A stretch of DNA of 64,000 nt from Elephas maximus indicus (taxonomy: Eukaryota; Chordata; Mammalia; Proboscidea; Elephantidae): contig NC_064819.1 in NCBI RefSeq assembly GCF_024166365.1, positions 114,310,293-114,374,292 of the forward strand, read 5' to 3'. Positions 11,433 through 23,860 of this stretch are shown here, in pieces. A program made the translations under genes and the position numbers. A model generated the notes under the pieces. The model searched no databases, was not told the origin of the DNA, and worked only from the letters and a program-made list of their open reading frames with translations. Each line of letters opens with the position of its first letter. Position 1 is the stretch's first letter.

Positions 11433-11689
11433 AATTTCAAAAGAAAAAATTTGAACTCTCTTTTAGTCAATAAGAAGCTTTTCAGAAGTTATTCTACTTG
11501 CAAGTTAGTAAAGGGCAGAATCTGATTTTGGTACTAAGTTTTAAAACAGGAAACTTTTATTTAAATTTTATTTTCCATTCAGTTTTTGGACATATGCCTT
11601 TTTCAAGTGTTGTCATAAAGCATTTATTGAACTTAACACTCTTTGAGTACTCTGCATTAGGTGTCGTGTCTTACGAAGGTGACTGTATT

Positions 11690-11890
11690 TGCAGTCCAAA
11701 GGCCTGAGTTTAGATCTGTTTAGACCCTATTTACTAACTTCATGAACTTGGTTAAGCCACTTAATCTCTTTGAGTAGCTGTTTACTCATTGGCAAAATCA
11801 GGACAATGCATGCTTTACAGGTTTGTTGAAGGATAAGACCTGAGTATACACGTAAGTCACACTGTAAATAAATGCACAATATAAATGGAG
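11690..11890 (+). mobile_element. MIR SINE remnant
   Basis: 'cagtccaaaggcctgagttt', 'cttaatctctttgagtagct', 'tttgttgaaggataagacct' follow the MIR order with many changes. Confidence 0.6.
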
Positions 11891-12154
11891 CGTTATCATC
11901 AGTACCAAACCACCAGAAACAAGAAGTATAAACATGGTTAAAACATGGTCCCTGACCACCAACAAGTTTATAGCCTCACTGGCAAAATATAAAATGATAT
12001 GTAATTAAGGGACAAAGTTAGAGGCACGAGCCAAAAGTATTATGGAAGGATGTCCACACAAATGAGAGATTCAATCTCAATAATAGTAACAGCCTATTTC
12101 ATGAACAAAATCAGGTTAAGCTTACCCCCTTCCCTTCTCTCTCCTCTTAGCATT

Positions 12155-12597
12155 TGTATTAGTTTCCTAGGACTGTCATGACAAAATAACACAAAATTGA
12201 TGCCTTGTAAGAAAAGGAATTTATTGTCTCATAGATCTGGATGCTAGTGGTCCAAAGCCAGGATGGTCACAGAAATGAGTTTTTTCCAAAGGTTCTAGGG
12301 GAAGATCCTTTCTTGTTCCTCCCAGCTTCTGGTAGCTCCAGGGATTCCATGGCTTGCAGCTGCAGCATAACTCCATAATCACATGGTTATCTTTCCTCTG
12401 TCTGACTTTGTCTATCATCTTCTGTTTTATAAGAATACCACACAGATTGGATCGGGACCCAACCTGTTCTGGTATGACATGTTAACTTGACTGATAACAT
12501 CTTCAAGAACCCCATTTCCAAATAAGGTCAAATTCACACATACCAGCAGTTAAGACTTCAACATAACATTTTGGGGGACAAAATTAATCCATAACAA
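12155..12597 (-). mobile_element. MLT1-type MaLR LTR, antisense, nearly complete
   Basis: Begins tgtattagtttcctaggact, then aaggaatttattgtctcata, 'cccagcttctggtagctcca', 'ccccatttccaaataaggtc' and ends 'aaaattaatccataaca'. This is the full antisense layout of an MLT1 LTR. Confidence 0.85.
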
Positions 12598-12779
12598 CCT
12601 TCTTCCTCTTGGTTACTTGCCCTTCTATTCCATAGCTGCTTCCATGAAAACAATGTAAAGGCAAATCCAGAAGATATCAGATATAGGAAAGATGAAAGAA
12701 GAGCCCAAACACTGAAACACTTCAGACAAAGTCTAGTATAAGGATTTCCTAGTTAAGCAACTAACAATCCGATAGAGTT
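12598..12779. other. Unassigned sequence
   Basis: Nothing recognised. Confidence 0.3.
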
Positions 12780-12790
12780 CATATTAGTTA

Positions 12791-12830
12791 AAACAAAGTT
12801 AAACTCATTGCCTTTGAGTTGATTCCAATT
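12791..12830 (-). mobile_element. 40-bp SINE-tail micro-insertion
   Basis: Antisense SINE tail only: aaactcattgcctttgagtt then gattccaatt. Flanks catattagtta (12780-12790) and catactagtta (12831-12841) form an 11-bp duplication with one change. Confidence 0.65.
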
Positions 12831-12841
12831 CATACTAGTTA

Positions 12842-13286
12842 GTTTTTATTTGTTTTGTTTTATTTTGGAGGGTGGAGGAGCTGAGGAAAGATTTAAAAGA
12901 CAGTCTTCGATGAGAAAGAAAATATCACAAGGCAGAATGTTCCATGGGATATTACTAAAAGTTATATATGACCTGTGGTCACATACCATAGTCAACAACT
13001 CCTTTTCCTACAGGAATTCTCAAAGCCCCTAATATATCAATTTGCCTTCTGAAGCTTCATTAAGAAAATCTATCTGCAGAATTTATAAAATTCATTTGGC
13101 TCAGGAAATTGTAGTTTAGAATTCTGTGGGACTAAAACTCTGTGGAAAAGACTGTGAGAAATTATTTAATAAAGTTTAAAAGCAACTGGAAAGTGAGGGT
13201 ATAGGGAAGGGTTAATAGAATAATGTTACAGCATGTTTAATAAAAAGCTAAGCTTTAATTTATTTTAAAAAGTATTAGAAATTATA
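12842..13286. other. Unassigned sequence
   Basis: No gene or clear repeat seen. Confidence 0.3.
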
Positions 13287-13446
13287 ACCTGATGCCATTG
13301 AGTCGATTCCTTATAGGGTTTACAAGGCTATAATCTTTACAGAAGTAGACTGCTCTATCTTTATTCCATGGAGCGGCTGGTGGGTTCGAACCACTGACCT
13401 TTTGGTTAGCAGCCAAACAGTTTAATCACTGTGTTACCAGGATTCC
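13287..13446 (-). mobile_element. AfroSINE-type SINE, antisense
   Basis: Tail 'gatgccattgagtcgattcc', a middle block with 'ctataatctttacagaagta', and head 'ctgtgttaccaggattcc'. Confidence 0.88.
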
Positions 13447-13659
13447 ATATATTACCGCCATATAATTTCTCAAATAAGTCCGTGAAACTCTTTCTTTCAG
13501 ATGTTGTGTGGGATTTTTAGAAACGTTCACCATTCCATTGCTGTTGCTGTCACTTGCAAATTACTGAAAGTGTTGGTTTACTCTCCCAGTGAACATTTAT
13601 GGTGCCCACTTCAGTCCCTGATCCTTGATAGTTCATCACTGCACAGACATGCTAATAAA

Positions 13660-13869
13660 GGAGTTCCATTGTCCATTCAGGTGTTAGTGAAGCACTTGGC
13701 CACTAAGCAAAAGGCTGGTAGTTCAAATCTGCCAAAAGGCTCCTTGGAAGAAAGGCCTGGAGATCTGCTTCTGAAGAGTCACAGTCATGAAAACTCTATG
13801 AAGTACAGTTCTACTCCTCAACACATGGGGTCTCCATGAGTCAGAATCAGCTTGACAGCAATTGCTTTT
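13660..13869 (+). mobile_element. AfroSINE-related SINE
   Basis: The head is eroded (gttagtgaagcacttggcca), followed by 'ctggtagttcaaatctgcc', 'tccttggaagaaaggcctgg', and a tail 'aatcagcttgacagcaattg' with poly-T. Confidence 0.8.
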
Positions 13870-14326
13870 TTATTTGTTTGGGGCTTTGTTTTGTTTTGTT
13901 TTTCTGTTTTTGTCCAACCAGGCAGTTCTCTTGGGCAAAGGCTTTTTAAATGGCTACAGGACCATTCTATTGCTCACAGGCCTGGCCTTCCTCTTATCCA
14001 CTGGAAACAATTACTTTTCATGTATCATTAGTAGAAATGCAGTTATCTCCCCAACCCCAGCCCTCAACTTTCATGCTATATATTTTTCACTGATGTCAGG
14101 AACCGGTCCACTGTGGCCACAAAAATACAGGAAATACCAATCTCTTCTGGTGTGGTGGTGTGCATGTGTGTGACTCAACACTCTGATAATAATTCTTTCC
14201 ACTGAAATTCTTTCTCATATGTTCAATAACCTCGTGATCTTATTAGCCGCAACTATTTTATATTTGCCAAGAAAAAATTCCAACTTTTGTCTTAAGCCAC
14301 TTCCTTTGAAAGTAAGCTTTGGTAGT

Positions 14327-14773
14327 TGTGATGGTTAATATTGTGTGTCAACTTGGCTAGGCCATAATTCTCAGTGGTTTGGCAGACATTATATGATCAC
14401 CCTCCATCTGGTGATCTGATATGAGCAGTCAATCAGTTGGAACAGGAGTTTCCTTGGAGGTTTGGCTTGCATCCAACGTATATGGATGTTCTGGCAAAGC
14501 TCCTGCTCCCTCTCCATCCTGCGTCTCATTATCCCCTGACCTCTGGTTATTGGGACGTGAGCCAGCATATGACAGCTAACCTGGAGATTTTGAATTCACC
14601 AGCTCCTGCAACCCTGTGAGTCAGGAGAAGCCTTCAGCCTACTGCCTGACTCATGGATTTGAGACTTGCCAACCTCCACAATTATGTGAGCCATTTCCTT
14701 GAAATAAATCTCTCTGTATATATTTCTATATATGCTTCACTGGTTTTGCTTCTCTAGAGAACCCAGCCTAAGA
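14327..14773 (+). mobile_element. ERVL-type LTR (MLT2-like)
   Basis: Starts with TG (tgtgatggttaatattgtgt), contains 'caacttggctaggccataat', 'tgtgagccatttccttgaaa' and 'gcttctctagagaacccagc'. The same family is antisense at 59966-60491 and starts again at 63979. It is followed by ttggtactgagagtgg, which looks like the primer-binding and leader region of an ERVL element, so this is the 5' LTR of a provirus remnant. Confidence 0.75.
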
Positions 14774-15420
14774 AATTTGGTACTGAGAGTGGTTCTAGGA
14801 GAACAAAATCTTAAGGATGTGTTTTCTGAACTGGTTCTCAAATCTAGCTAGTCTTAAAGGCACTAATGACTCTGTCTCCAGTAGTAAAGAACCCGTAACT
14901 CCTTGCTGTGGAGTCAATTGCAAATCATAGTGACCCTACAGGACAGAGAAGAACTGCCCCATAGGGTTTCCAAAGAATGGCTGGTGTATTCAAACTGCCG
15001 ACCTTTTGGTCAGCAGCCAAACACTTAACTACTCTGCCATCAGGGCTTCCCAGTAGTAAAGAGGGTGCTGTTAATCCATGGTATGAGGTAGCAATAGAAA
15101 TATGAAAAATATCACCAGCATTGGATCAAATATTGGTGAGAGACAAGGGTCTAGGTGATTGAGTATTTGATACTTTTCTACAATTTTGTCAGACTGGGAA
15201 GTATAAGAAAGCTGGTTGGTTGGTCCTACTTTCGCTAGGCAAAGTGGTGAAAGAAAACGATGAGCTCAGGGCTTCAGAGTCACAGCTCAAGTGCTGAATA
15301 GAAGACCTGAAAGTTACCACTTGTATCCTGAAAGAAAATCTTATTTCTTGAAGTAACAGAGCTGATATCGCCAAAAAACAAACCCAGAATTTTATCTTTG
15401 CAGTAGTCTTGTGCCTTGCT
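14774..15420 (+). mobile_element. ERVL-type internal leader remnant
   Basis: Non-coding sequence directly 3' of the LTR, beginning 'ttggtactgagagtggttct'. I see no gag or pol frame; the 3' limit is a guess. It is split by a SINE at 14892-15049. The rest of the provirus seems deleted or decayed. Confidence 0.4.
14892..15049 (-). mobile_element. AfroSINE-type SINE, antisense, in ERVL leader
   Basis: Tail, body (gaactgccccatagggtttc) and head 'ctctgccatcagggcttc'. A 13-bp target-site duplication, ccagtagtaaaga, is at 14878-14890 and 15050-15062. Confidence 0.9.
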
Positions 15421-15724
15421 TTGAATGTGGGAATTCTTGCTCTCAGCTGTTTAGTTTTTTGGTATTTGGAGCCTTGGCCAAAACAAGACAAACAGCCCCA
15501 ATTAGCACCCTGTTTTACATTACAAAGGCAAAAGACAATTCATTCACTCACTCATATATTCCTTCATTCATTCAACTTAATTTATTGAAGGTTGACTAGC
15601 ATTTGAGATCCAAAACAGGCAGAAAAATTGACCTTGGTAAGAAGAGGAACATTCGTTTGCATCTAACAAGAGGGGAAAGAGTGAAAGGCTGTTACAGATG
15701 CAGGTAGTTTGTAACTTTGGTGAC
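15421..15724. other. Unassigned sequence
   Basis: A run of ATTCA-rich text at 15540-15585 may be an L2 or MIR tail. No gene seen. Confidence 0.3.
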
Positions 15725-15975
15725 AGTTTAAGCTTATTTTTTGTTATTGTTGAGACTATACAGAGCAAAATATACATGAATTCAACCTTTTGTACATATG
15801 CAATTCAGTGACATTGACTACTTTCTTCGAGTTGTGCAACCATTCTCACCCTCCTTTTCTGAGTTGTCTTTCCCTCATTAACGTTAACTCACTGCCCCCT
15901 AAGATTCCTAACTAATCTTGGAGTTGCTGTTGTCACTTGATTCCGTATAGATAATTCTTTAAGCTTTTTTTTTTT
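15725..15975 (-). mobile_element. L1 3'-end fragment, antisense
   Basis: Aligns with 34605-34850: both share ttgttgag near the start, 'gcaattcagtgacattgac', 'ctccttttctgagttgt' and 'gagttgctgttgtcac'. At 34605 this sequence is the 3' end of an antisense L1, so this copy is a heavily 5'-truncated L1 of the same subfamily. Confidence 0.65.
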
Positions 15976-16925
15976 TTTATTCCAATCCCAATGTTCTTCG
16001 TTTTCAGCTGCATACAAAATAGGTTGTTTAAAATATTATGGTATATGCATGATGAGATCTTGGCAAGAAAGTTTTAGAAAATAGAGACAAAGGTATCATC
16101 ACCATTTTTGAGGAAAGGGTAAATACTCTTATTTTACTTTATATGGGATCAAATATAGTATATAGCTATAAGCACTATTATTAGCCAAGAATTTTTATTA
16201 TTGAAGCACAGTAATGAATTAAGTTGAAAAAAATAAATGAAATTGAGGGTTAAAATTGCCTACATTTGCTGAAAAGCCAACATTCCAAGTGCCATCAATT
16301 TATTATTCTCAACAAAGAGCTTTAAGACAGCAAACTGATTGTTTCAAGGTACGCTCCAAATTTTATTAAAGCCCTCTAAGTAACAATTATGAAAAAACAT
16401 TTGTAATGTTCAATTGTTGTGTTATACATTGTGCAATTAGACCCAGAGAAACCCATTACTTATTTGTCACCATCTAGAATTCGTAGCTCTCTATGCCTTG
16501 CTATGCTTTATTACTGTTTGGCTAAAAATGAAAAGAATAAAATTCACTGCATTTTGTATGCTGCAGAAGGAAATATTTACTATTCTCAGAGCATCATGTG
16601 GTTGTACAAATGCACAAGAGTTATGCCAGTATTTAAAAAAAAAAAAAATCACCTTATACCTCTGTCATGTGAATGACAAAGGGAAAATTGCTTCCTCCTC
16701 CCAAGGGAAAAATCATGGAATTGTGGAATTTAAAACTCTAGGAGGCCATTAAAACTGTTTTCTTTCAGAAGGTGTCTAAGACTTCAGATTTTAAGGAAAG
16801 CAATCAGACTACTCATCCCAGAGGGATGTCTCAAATCCCAACTTCAACAAGCAGCTATGACTAAAAATTCCAAGGTGTCCTGTGATGCCTCCCTCTTTGC
16901 TAAGCTGTCATAGCTATTTTTCATG
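15976..16925. other. Unassigned sequence, no gene seen
   Basis: Short open frames at 16419-16752 in two overlapping registers have no recognisable domain. An A run lies at 16636-16648. Confidence 0.35.
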
Positions 16926-16929
16926 TCAT

Positions 16930-17165
16930 GTAGAGACAGGGATGTAGTTAAGAACATAGACTCAGGAGTAGGAGTCTTTGGGTTTGCATTTCAGTTCTAG
17001 AAACTCTTCATTGGGGGACATTGGATTTCCCCTTCCTCTGTCTCAGCCCCACCTCTGTCAAGTGGGGATAATAATACATTTACCTCAGAGGGTTGCTGAG
17101 ATTTAAATCAGAACAGTTCCTGGTGCATAACAAATGTTTTTTATAAGTGTAACCATTATTATTAA
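16930..17165 (+). mobile_element. MIR SINE remnant
   Basis: 'agttaagaacatagactcag', 'tgtcaagtggggataataat', 'cctcagagggttgctgagat', 'agttcctggtgcataacaaa' follow MIR order. Confidence 0.75.
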
Positions 17166-17763
17166 TAAATAACCATAAACTTCCTTGTAACAACTTTTAC
17201 ATTGTCTTGTATTTATATTTATAAGTTAAATAATTTCTCAAATCCTAAAGTCAAGTATTTTCTTGTCTCTTTCAAGCTCAAGGCACATAGTGGGTACTCA
17301 GAAAAACTTTTTCAAATAAGTGTACCCTTGGTATGTCTTGGTAAAAAGTGAGAAAATGTATTTTGTGCAAAGAGGCAGATTCTCTATAAAATAGGTTATA
17401 AAATGTTGCAAAGAATATGGTTTAAATCAGTAATGAGACAAAAAAAAAGGGCTAAGGTAGGCATTTGATAGAGCACAGAAAAATTAGCGTGAGGATTAAA
17501 ATGTAGCATAATTTTTTCTTTAAATTTCTACTTGGTCTCAAGTTCAGTGAAAGGAAACTTGAAGTAGAAAGCAGGCCCTTTGCACTAATAAGTTTTATGT
17601 AGAGAATAACCCAGTATTCTCTCCTGGAAAGGAAAATTAAGAATTGGTAAACTGGTGCTAAAGAACTTTTGAGGAAAATTTCTATAAAGTTTTGAAAAAT
17701 ATTATGGTCATGGACAAATGTGAATATATTTTCCTTTTAGGTTAAAAGATTTAGAGTCAGTTA

Positions 17764-17960
17764 GAATCCTTGGGTGGCACAAACAGTTAAGTGCTCACTA
17801 CTAGCCGAAAGGTTGGTAGTTCAAACCCACCCAAAGGTGCCTCAGAAGACAGGCCTGGTGATCTCCTTCCCAAAGGTCACAGCCTTGAAAACCCCATGGA
17901 GCAGTTCTTCTTTGCACATGTGGGTTCGCAACTCAAAGTAACTAGCAACAACGGCAGGAT
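17764..17960 (+). mobile_element. AfroSINE-related SINE
   Basis: Head 'gaatccttgggtggcacaaa', 'ttggtagttcaaacccaccc', 'agacaggcctggtgatctcc', and an eroded tail (aactagcaacaacggcagga). Confidence 0.82.
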
Positions 17961-18009
17961 TACCTGAAGCTTTGTTTGTATAACAAACTTATTCTTTTAC
18001 TTACATAGA

Positions 18010-18690
18010 AAACCCTAGAGTCAACCTTGAGTCTCCTCCTCTCCACGCACACTACATCCAACACATCAAGAAATCCTGTTGGTTCTACTCTACAAATATA
18101 CTCAATTTGCAATGTTTTCACAAGCCAACATCATCGCCCTGACCCACCTCCCTTGCATCTCTGCCTGAATAACAGCAGCAGCCCGCCCACCTGTTTCCAT
18201 GTTCTTTCTGCCTTTGTCTTTCTACAGTGTTGTCCATAAGAACATTAGAGTGGTTCTACTAAAATATAAATCAGATCATGGATCTCCTTTCTCAGAAATC
18301 TCCAAAGACTCCCTACCTCATCCCCCACTCCCACCCAAACAAATCCCGAGTTGTTAAAATGGCGTATAAGGCCCTACTTGACTCTGCCCTGACACCTCTC
18401 TGCTCATCTCCTGCATTCTTCCCACCACTCGTGCTGCTCCCGCCACACTGGCCTCCGGCTCTGCTCTACATGCCATGCGTGGTCTGCCAAAGGCCGTGGT
18501 GCTACTGTTCCGTCCACCCGAAATGCTCTTTCCCGTATCTCAGGTCTAGTAACCTCCAGTCCTGAGGGTCTCTACTCAGACATAACCTTTCCTGTGAGGC
18601 CTTCCATAACCATCCTAACTACTTCCCAAACCCTTTTTCCTCTATTTTTCTCCATAGCATTTATTCTATCTGAAGGATTTCATAGATACA
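18010..18690 (+). mobile_element. L2 LINE 3' region
   Basis: Long, well-ordered match to the L2 3' end: 'aaatcctgttggttctactc', 'aaatataaatcagatcatgg', 'ataaggccctacttgactct', 'ccacactggcctccggctct', 'gaaatgctctttcccgtatc', 'gtgaggccttccataaccat'. One of the better preserved L2 segments in the window. The open frame inside it (18278-18565) is not a host gene. Confidence 0.85.
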
Positions 18691-20099
18691 CACAACAGAG
18701 CTAAAAGTTTTTTGTTTGTTTTCATGAGGCAGAAGCATATCTATTTTCTTCACTACTATGTCCTCAGGATCAAAGCAATGTAAAGCTGAACATATTAATA
18801 AGAGCACATATTTGATTACTTCTAAATCTATATCCTTATATTTCCAGGGAAACTCTTTTGAGTGTGCCATCTTTTTCCTGCTGGGGCTCTGACTGATCCA
18901 TCTGTCATGAATTCTAATCTTAATTCTGCAAAAGTAGTCATGTACCACTCATAAACAGAAGCTGGCAGCCAATCTTCCAAAATACAAACATAATATGCAT
19001 TGAAAGATGGGATTTTCTTCACAGAGAAGCATAAATAATTCAGAAATTATCAACCACCTCTGAATAAGCAAGTACTCAGCTGCATACTGTGATTTATATT
19101 CTCTTGATTTTTTTCATACAAACTTCAACAGAATAGCATTTCCCATCCTCTTTTATGCAAAGTCTGTTTACGTAAAAGATAAACTAGGAAAATAGTCTCC
19201 TGATGTTTACAGTATTCTCATTTCATCTCTAAAAGATGTGTTTCTTTGAATAGCGATTGTGAACACCAAAGCTATTTTCTGTGAGTTGGGTTTTTTTTTT
19301 TCTTCTCTGCAACTCCTTCAATTTTTTATTCTTTCTGTAGTTCATTTCTCATTCTTAGTGGGAAATCCCCAGAGCCACTTCTTTTAGAGAAATAATTTAT
19401 TTGCAGTCCGCCATCAGGACCGTTATCATCTGTAGATTGAAATCCATGCCTCCCATTAATCAACCTGATTTAAACTTCCCCTCTGCCTGCCCTTATTTCT
19501 TCCCTCATTCTTTCTCTGATCTTCCTCTCCCCATTGCCTCATCTCCTTTTGACTATTCGTGGGACAGATATTTAGTCTGTGTGTAGGTATATTTAGTGTT
19601 TTTATTTGGTTTATATTATGCAATTAGTTTATAATTAGTTACGTGTTAAGGACAATGTTTCCCAGCTAAGTTTTCTTAGCCATACAGCGTGATATCCCTG
19701 AAATCCGAACAAGGCAGCACCTTAAAGGCTTGCTCACTAGACGGATAGTATCTCTGTAAATAGAAACATGATAGGTCAATTGCGTGGAATCTCCAAACCC
19801 TAGAATGGCTTGTTTCAGTTCTTTGGAAGGTGAGGATAATCAGAGCACTTTTTCAAGATACTGGCAGGTTAGCTCTAATTATACCCTGCCAATAGAAGAA
19901 TGTTGAAAGGTCAAAATTCATTTGGCCCTGGGCACTGACTCTGATATCATAAAAAAAAGAAAAAAAAGAGAGAAACCTAGAGAAAGAGTGGGAGCATATA
20001 TACGTGCCATTCATCTTCCCTCTAAAGCAAGAGTGTTTTTATTATTAGGAAGTGTCCATAATGGGAATATATAGTACGGTGACTTTTAAATGTGCACAT
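18691..20099. other. Unassigned sequence, no gene seen
   Basis: No confident repeat or exon. Overlapping antisense open frames at 18661-19022 show no recognisable family. Confidence 0.35.
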
Positions 20100-20690
20100 C
20101 TGACTCCACTGGTCTCACTCCTTTGGAAGCAAGGAAGAATGAAGAAAACTAAAGATACAATGGAAAGATTAGTCCAAAGGACTAACGGACCACATTTACT
20201 ATGGCCTCCACCAGACTGAGTCCAGTACAACCAGATGGTGCCCGGTTATCACTGACTACTCTGACAGGGATCACAATAGGGTGTCCCTAACAGAGCTGGA
20301 GAAAAATATAGAACAAAATTCTAACTCAAAAAAAAAAAAGATGAGACTTGCTGGCCTAACAGAGACTGGAGAAATCCTGACCGTATGGCCACCAGACACC
20401 CTTTTAGCTCAGTAATGAAGTCACTCCTGAGGTTCATCCTTCAGCCAAAGATTAGACAGGCCCATAAAACAAAACGAGACTAAAGGGACACACCTGCCCA
20501 GGGGCAAGGACTATAAGGCAGGAAAGCTGGTAATAGGGAACACAGGGTTGAGAAGAAAAAGTGTTGACATGTTGTGGGGTTGTTAACCAATGTCATAAAA
20601 CAATATGTGTACTGACTGTTTAATGAGAAACTAGTTTGTTCTGTAAACCTTCATCTAAAGTACAATAAATAAATAGTTTAAAAATATATA
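20100..20690 (+). mobile_element. L1 3'-UTR fragment, sense
   Basis: Shares the L1 3'-UTR blocks of the element at 32242-34418: 'agatggtgcccggttatcac' and 'gactactctgacagggatca', then 'agagactggagaaatcctga'. It ends 'aaccttcatctaaagtacaa' plus aataaataaat, matching the end of the L1 copy at 47743-48097. No coding part remains. Confidence 0.75.
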
Positions 20691-21639
20691 CACATCTGAG
20701 AATGTAGCATCAAAGAGGTGAACATCCTACAAAAACTCACAATTCTTATGTGAATTAAACATTGCAGTAAGACAAAATGGTTCCCTTTTATTGCCTGAGA
20801 GCTTAACTTTAAGCACAGCATAGGAACAAAACAAATTCTAGTGCTTTAGAGTTCAACCTTGTGCTGAAAGTTTAGTCCTTCAGATACATGGAAGGAATGC
20901 ACACCAAAGAATATTTGTCACAAAAGGCTTTGCTATCGTCTGCCTTAATCATTGGCTCTGTTAAAAATTATTTATGTTTCTCAATGATTTATAATTCTGA
21001 GATATCAAAGGATGTCAAACTCAGTAAAATGGAGAACCTCAGCTAAAGAAAAATATACTTGGTGCATTTAACTAATGATCTCATATTGTTTACTGTATTC
21101 TGAGTATAATTTGTAATTTTCACATCTAGCCAAACCCAACTGTCCTATGTCTTCCTGATTTCTACTGCTACCTTGGTGAATATAACCAAAGCAATGTGGT
21201 GCTGCTTTCAGCACAAGATCAGACTCAAAGTATTGGTAGAAAAGTAAGTAACTGAATAACAAAATCCATTATTCTAGGCCTCAAAACTCTCACTTGAGAA
21301 ATTAGGAGATTATAGCAAATGACCATTTAGGTAAACTCCAAGATGTTGTAATTCACAAATAATTTATATCCAAAAAGACAAATGTCCCAGTATGATTTAA
21401 ATCTATTCAATCTAAGTATATTACTAATAAAAACAGTACATTAATTTTGTTACATAACTACAGTGCTATTGCTGCAGAACAGTTTTTGTGAAGGTATCTG
21501 TTTAAATCATAGGATCTGGAGACCTTCCATTTTATAATGGGTAAAAGTAGTTTGGAACAGACCAATACTCCTGCCAAAAACAGCCAATAAAGATACGATT
21601 TAAAGAAGTCATCAGTTTCAAGGTATCGGGAGCTACAGA
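20691..21639. other. Unassigned sequence
   Basis: Nothing recognised with confidence. Confidence 0.3.
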
Positions 21640-22800
21640 AAAAATGAGGATCAAAGGGACTAAGATTGTAAAAAGGAGAGGCTCAGAAAAATGATCTCAT
21701 TGAAAGCCACCTTTTCCAAGGGGTCATTTGCCAATTCTGAGAATGGGCTAAAGTCTGAGAATTCAGACTTTGCCTGGAAATAGGACTGTTTCTAAAAGAC
21801 AGAAAAAACAACAAAGCTTTAGTGATCATGCGGAGCCAGAATAACAGAACTGTAGAATTAAGAGATCTCAACACATAGTAGGCTTCCATCTCAAGATATT
21901 GCTAAATTCTTAAGCTATACAGGGCAAAGGATTAAAGAACTGAACTGAGGAACTCTAAAATGCAGAATGGAATTTCCCTTAGTCTCATGGCATTACGACA
22001 AAGATCTACATAGGAAATGGGCAGGTGAACTCACAAAGATTATCCTCTAGGGCCCCTGGAGAGCTATAACCTAGGAGCAGAGAGTAGAACATATGTAGAT
22101 GGAGCCTTACTAAAACGGCAATCTTGCCTCAATTCAATATAGTCCTTAATCAGATTAAAATAATCAGGTCCAGGAATAGTGAGCCCTCTAAGGTAGATGA
22201 TATCTAAATTTTTGATAATATTTTTTATACTTATTGTCAAGCATTCAATCAAAAATCACTAGGCATGATTTGGAAAAAAGATAAAACTAGATATTCACTA
22301 TATACTGGTGATTCAGATACTGGCTTTAGCAAAGATTTTAAATTAACTATGATCAATAAGGCCAAAAAAAAAAAAAGAGGAAAATATGAAGAAAAGAGAA
22401 AAAATAAAAATTCAAGAGAATTGAAATCTATAAGAAAAAAAGAAATGGATATTCTAAAGCTGAAGAGTAAAATGTCTTAATTTAAAAACCTGTGGATACG
22501 AGACATGGCAGAAGACAAACTAGTATTAAGGAAAATTTGTAATTAGAAAATATCCAAATTAAGCATAAGAAAGGGAAGAAAATGAAAAGTAGATAAAATA
22601 GTACAAGGGATATGTGGAATACAGTGAAAAAGCCTAGCATACCCTTAATTGGAGTTTCAGAATGAGGGGAGAGAGAGAATGAAGCAAACATAATATCTGA
22701 AGATAAAATGGGCAGTAATTTTCCAAAAGCAATAAAAGACATCAACCTAGAGAGTCAAGAAGTTTAGCAAGACATATGCTAGATAAATAGAAATAATATG
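21640..22800 (+). mobile_element. Old L1/HAL1-like 5' and ORF1 region, sense
   Basis: A-rich sense text typical of the ORF1 part of old L1 or HAL1: 'attggagtttcagaatgagg' then 'ggagagagagaatgaagcaa', 'aagataaaatgggcagtaat' and 'caataaaagacatcaaccta'. The frame at 22265-22480 is lysine-rich and low in complexity. Dead. Confidence 0.55.
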
Positions 22801-23439
22801 ACTTGGGAAAAAATAAAGTTTTATTTAAGACTTTTTTTTTTCTCTCTCTCATTGGATATTTTAATATTCAATTTGTGCTGTGAGATATCGGGACTAAAAT
22901 ATATTCTCATGGTTTTTCACCAGGTTATTTCTATTTTCCATTTTAGAGTTATATCATTTATCCCTATCAGGCACTTTGAAATATAAATTAGAAGTGTGAA
23001 GGGAACTTAGGTGGAAGAAGTAAGCAGTCAAATGACCCTTGACATCCAATTGATTAGCTATTCCTAAAGTAGTTAAAGTAGTCTTTAAAAGTACACATGA
23101 AGCTGAATCACCAAAAATAATAAATGCTAACATTTTAATGCAAAGCTTCAAAGTAATCCAGGTTTATTAAGATAGTGTTGAAGCCAAGTTACTCATAGCC
23201 CAAGAGTTGGGATAGGCTCCAGGGAAGGAAAATGAGAGCAGCTAACAAAATTCTCTCTCCACCTGCAGCTAAGAATTATACTTCTAGTTATGAATATCTC
23301 CTGAGGGGATAAGGGTGTCTAGATATCAGAGGAAAATGACAGTGCCAATGAAAGTAAGATTACTTCATAACACAAACCACTGATGAGGGGGAAATGGCTC
23401 AAATTTAAGTATTCATAAAGCATGCTATTTCCTGTTGTT

Positions 23440-23565
23440 GATACTAGTATTATCTAGTATCTATCATCTGTCTACCTACCTACCTATCTACCTATCATCT
23501 ATCTCTCTCTCTCTCTCTATCTGTCTGTCTGTCTATCTATCTGCCTATCTATCTATCTGTTTAAT
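23440..23565 (+). repeat. Imperfect (CTAT/CTGT)n simple repeat
   Basis: Tetranucleotide repeat with a (CT)n core and mixed ctac, ctat and ctgt units. Confidence 0.9.
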
Positions 23566-23639
23566 CTATTTCCTACCACCAAAGGTATCAGGGATTCCTC
23601 TTCATGGGTCATACCTCTAGAAGGGCTGTTTTCTCTTCT

Positions 23640-23860
23640 GATAGTCAATATTTGTTGAGCTTTCAAGTACTCAAAAGCCCTAATACCTAGTTCCTCACAT
23701 CAACAAATAAATCTTTGTTACACAGATAAAGACACTGAGAAGCAAAGGGGTAAAAATGACCTCATTAAAGTCATACAACTAGTAAATGGAAGAGCTAGGA
23801 CTTGAAGCTAGTAAACTTAATCTAAAATCCATATAATTTCCATTGTACTATATTATATTT
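23640..23860 (-). mobile_element. MIR SINE remnant, antisense
   Basis: 'acagataaagacactgagaa', 'agtcatacaactagtaaatg', 'gaagagctaggacttgaagc' match antisense MIR. Confidence 0.7.

Noticed and set aside
13862-14173. 103-codon frame with hydrophobic start
   Set aside because: It begins within the T-rich SINE tail; the apparent signal peptide is a translation of that tail and nearby T-rich text.
18278-18565. 95-codon frame rich in Pro and Cys
   Set aside because: It lies wholly within the L2 LINE 3' region, which is non-coding here.
23440-23565. CRISPR-like or direct-repeat array
   Set aside because: It is a simple tetranucleotide repeat with no spacers.
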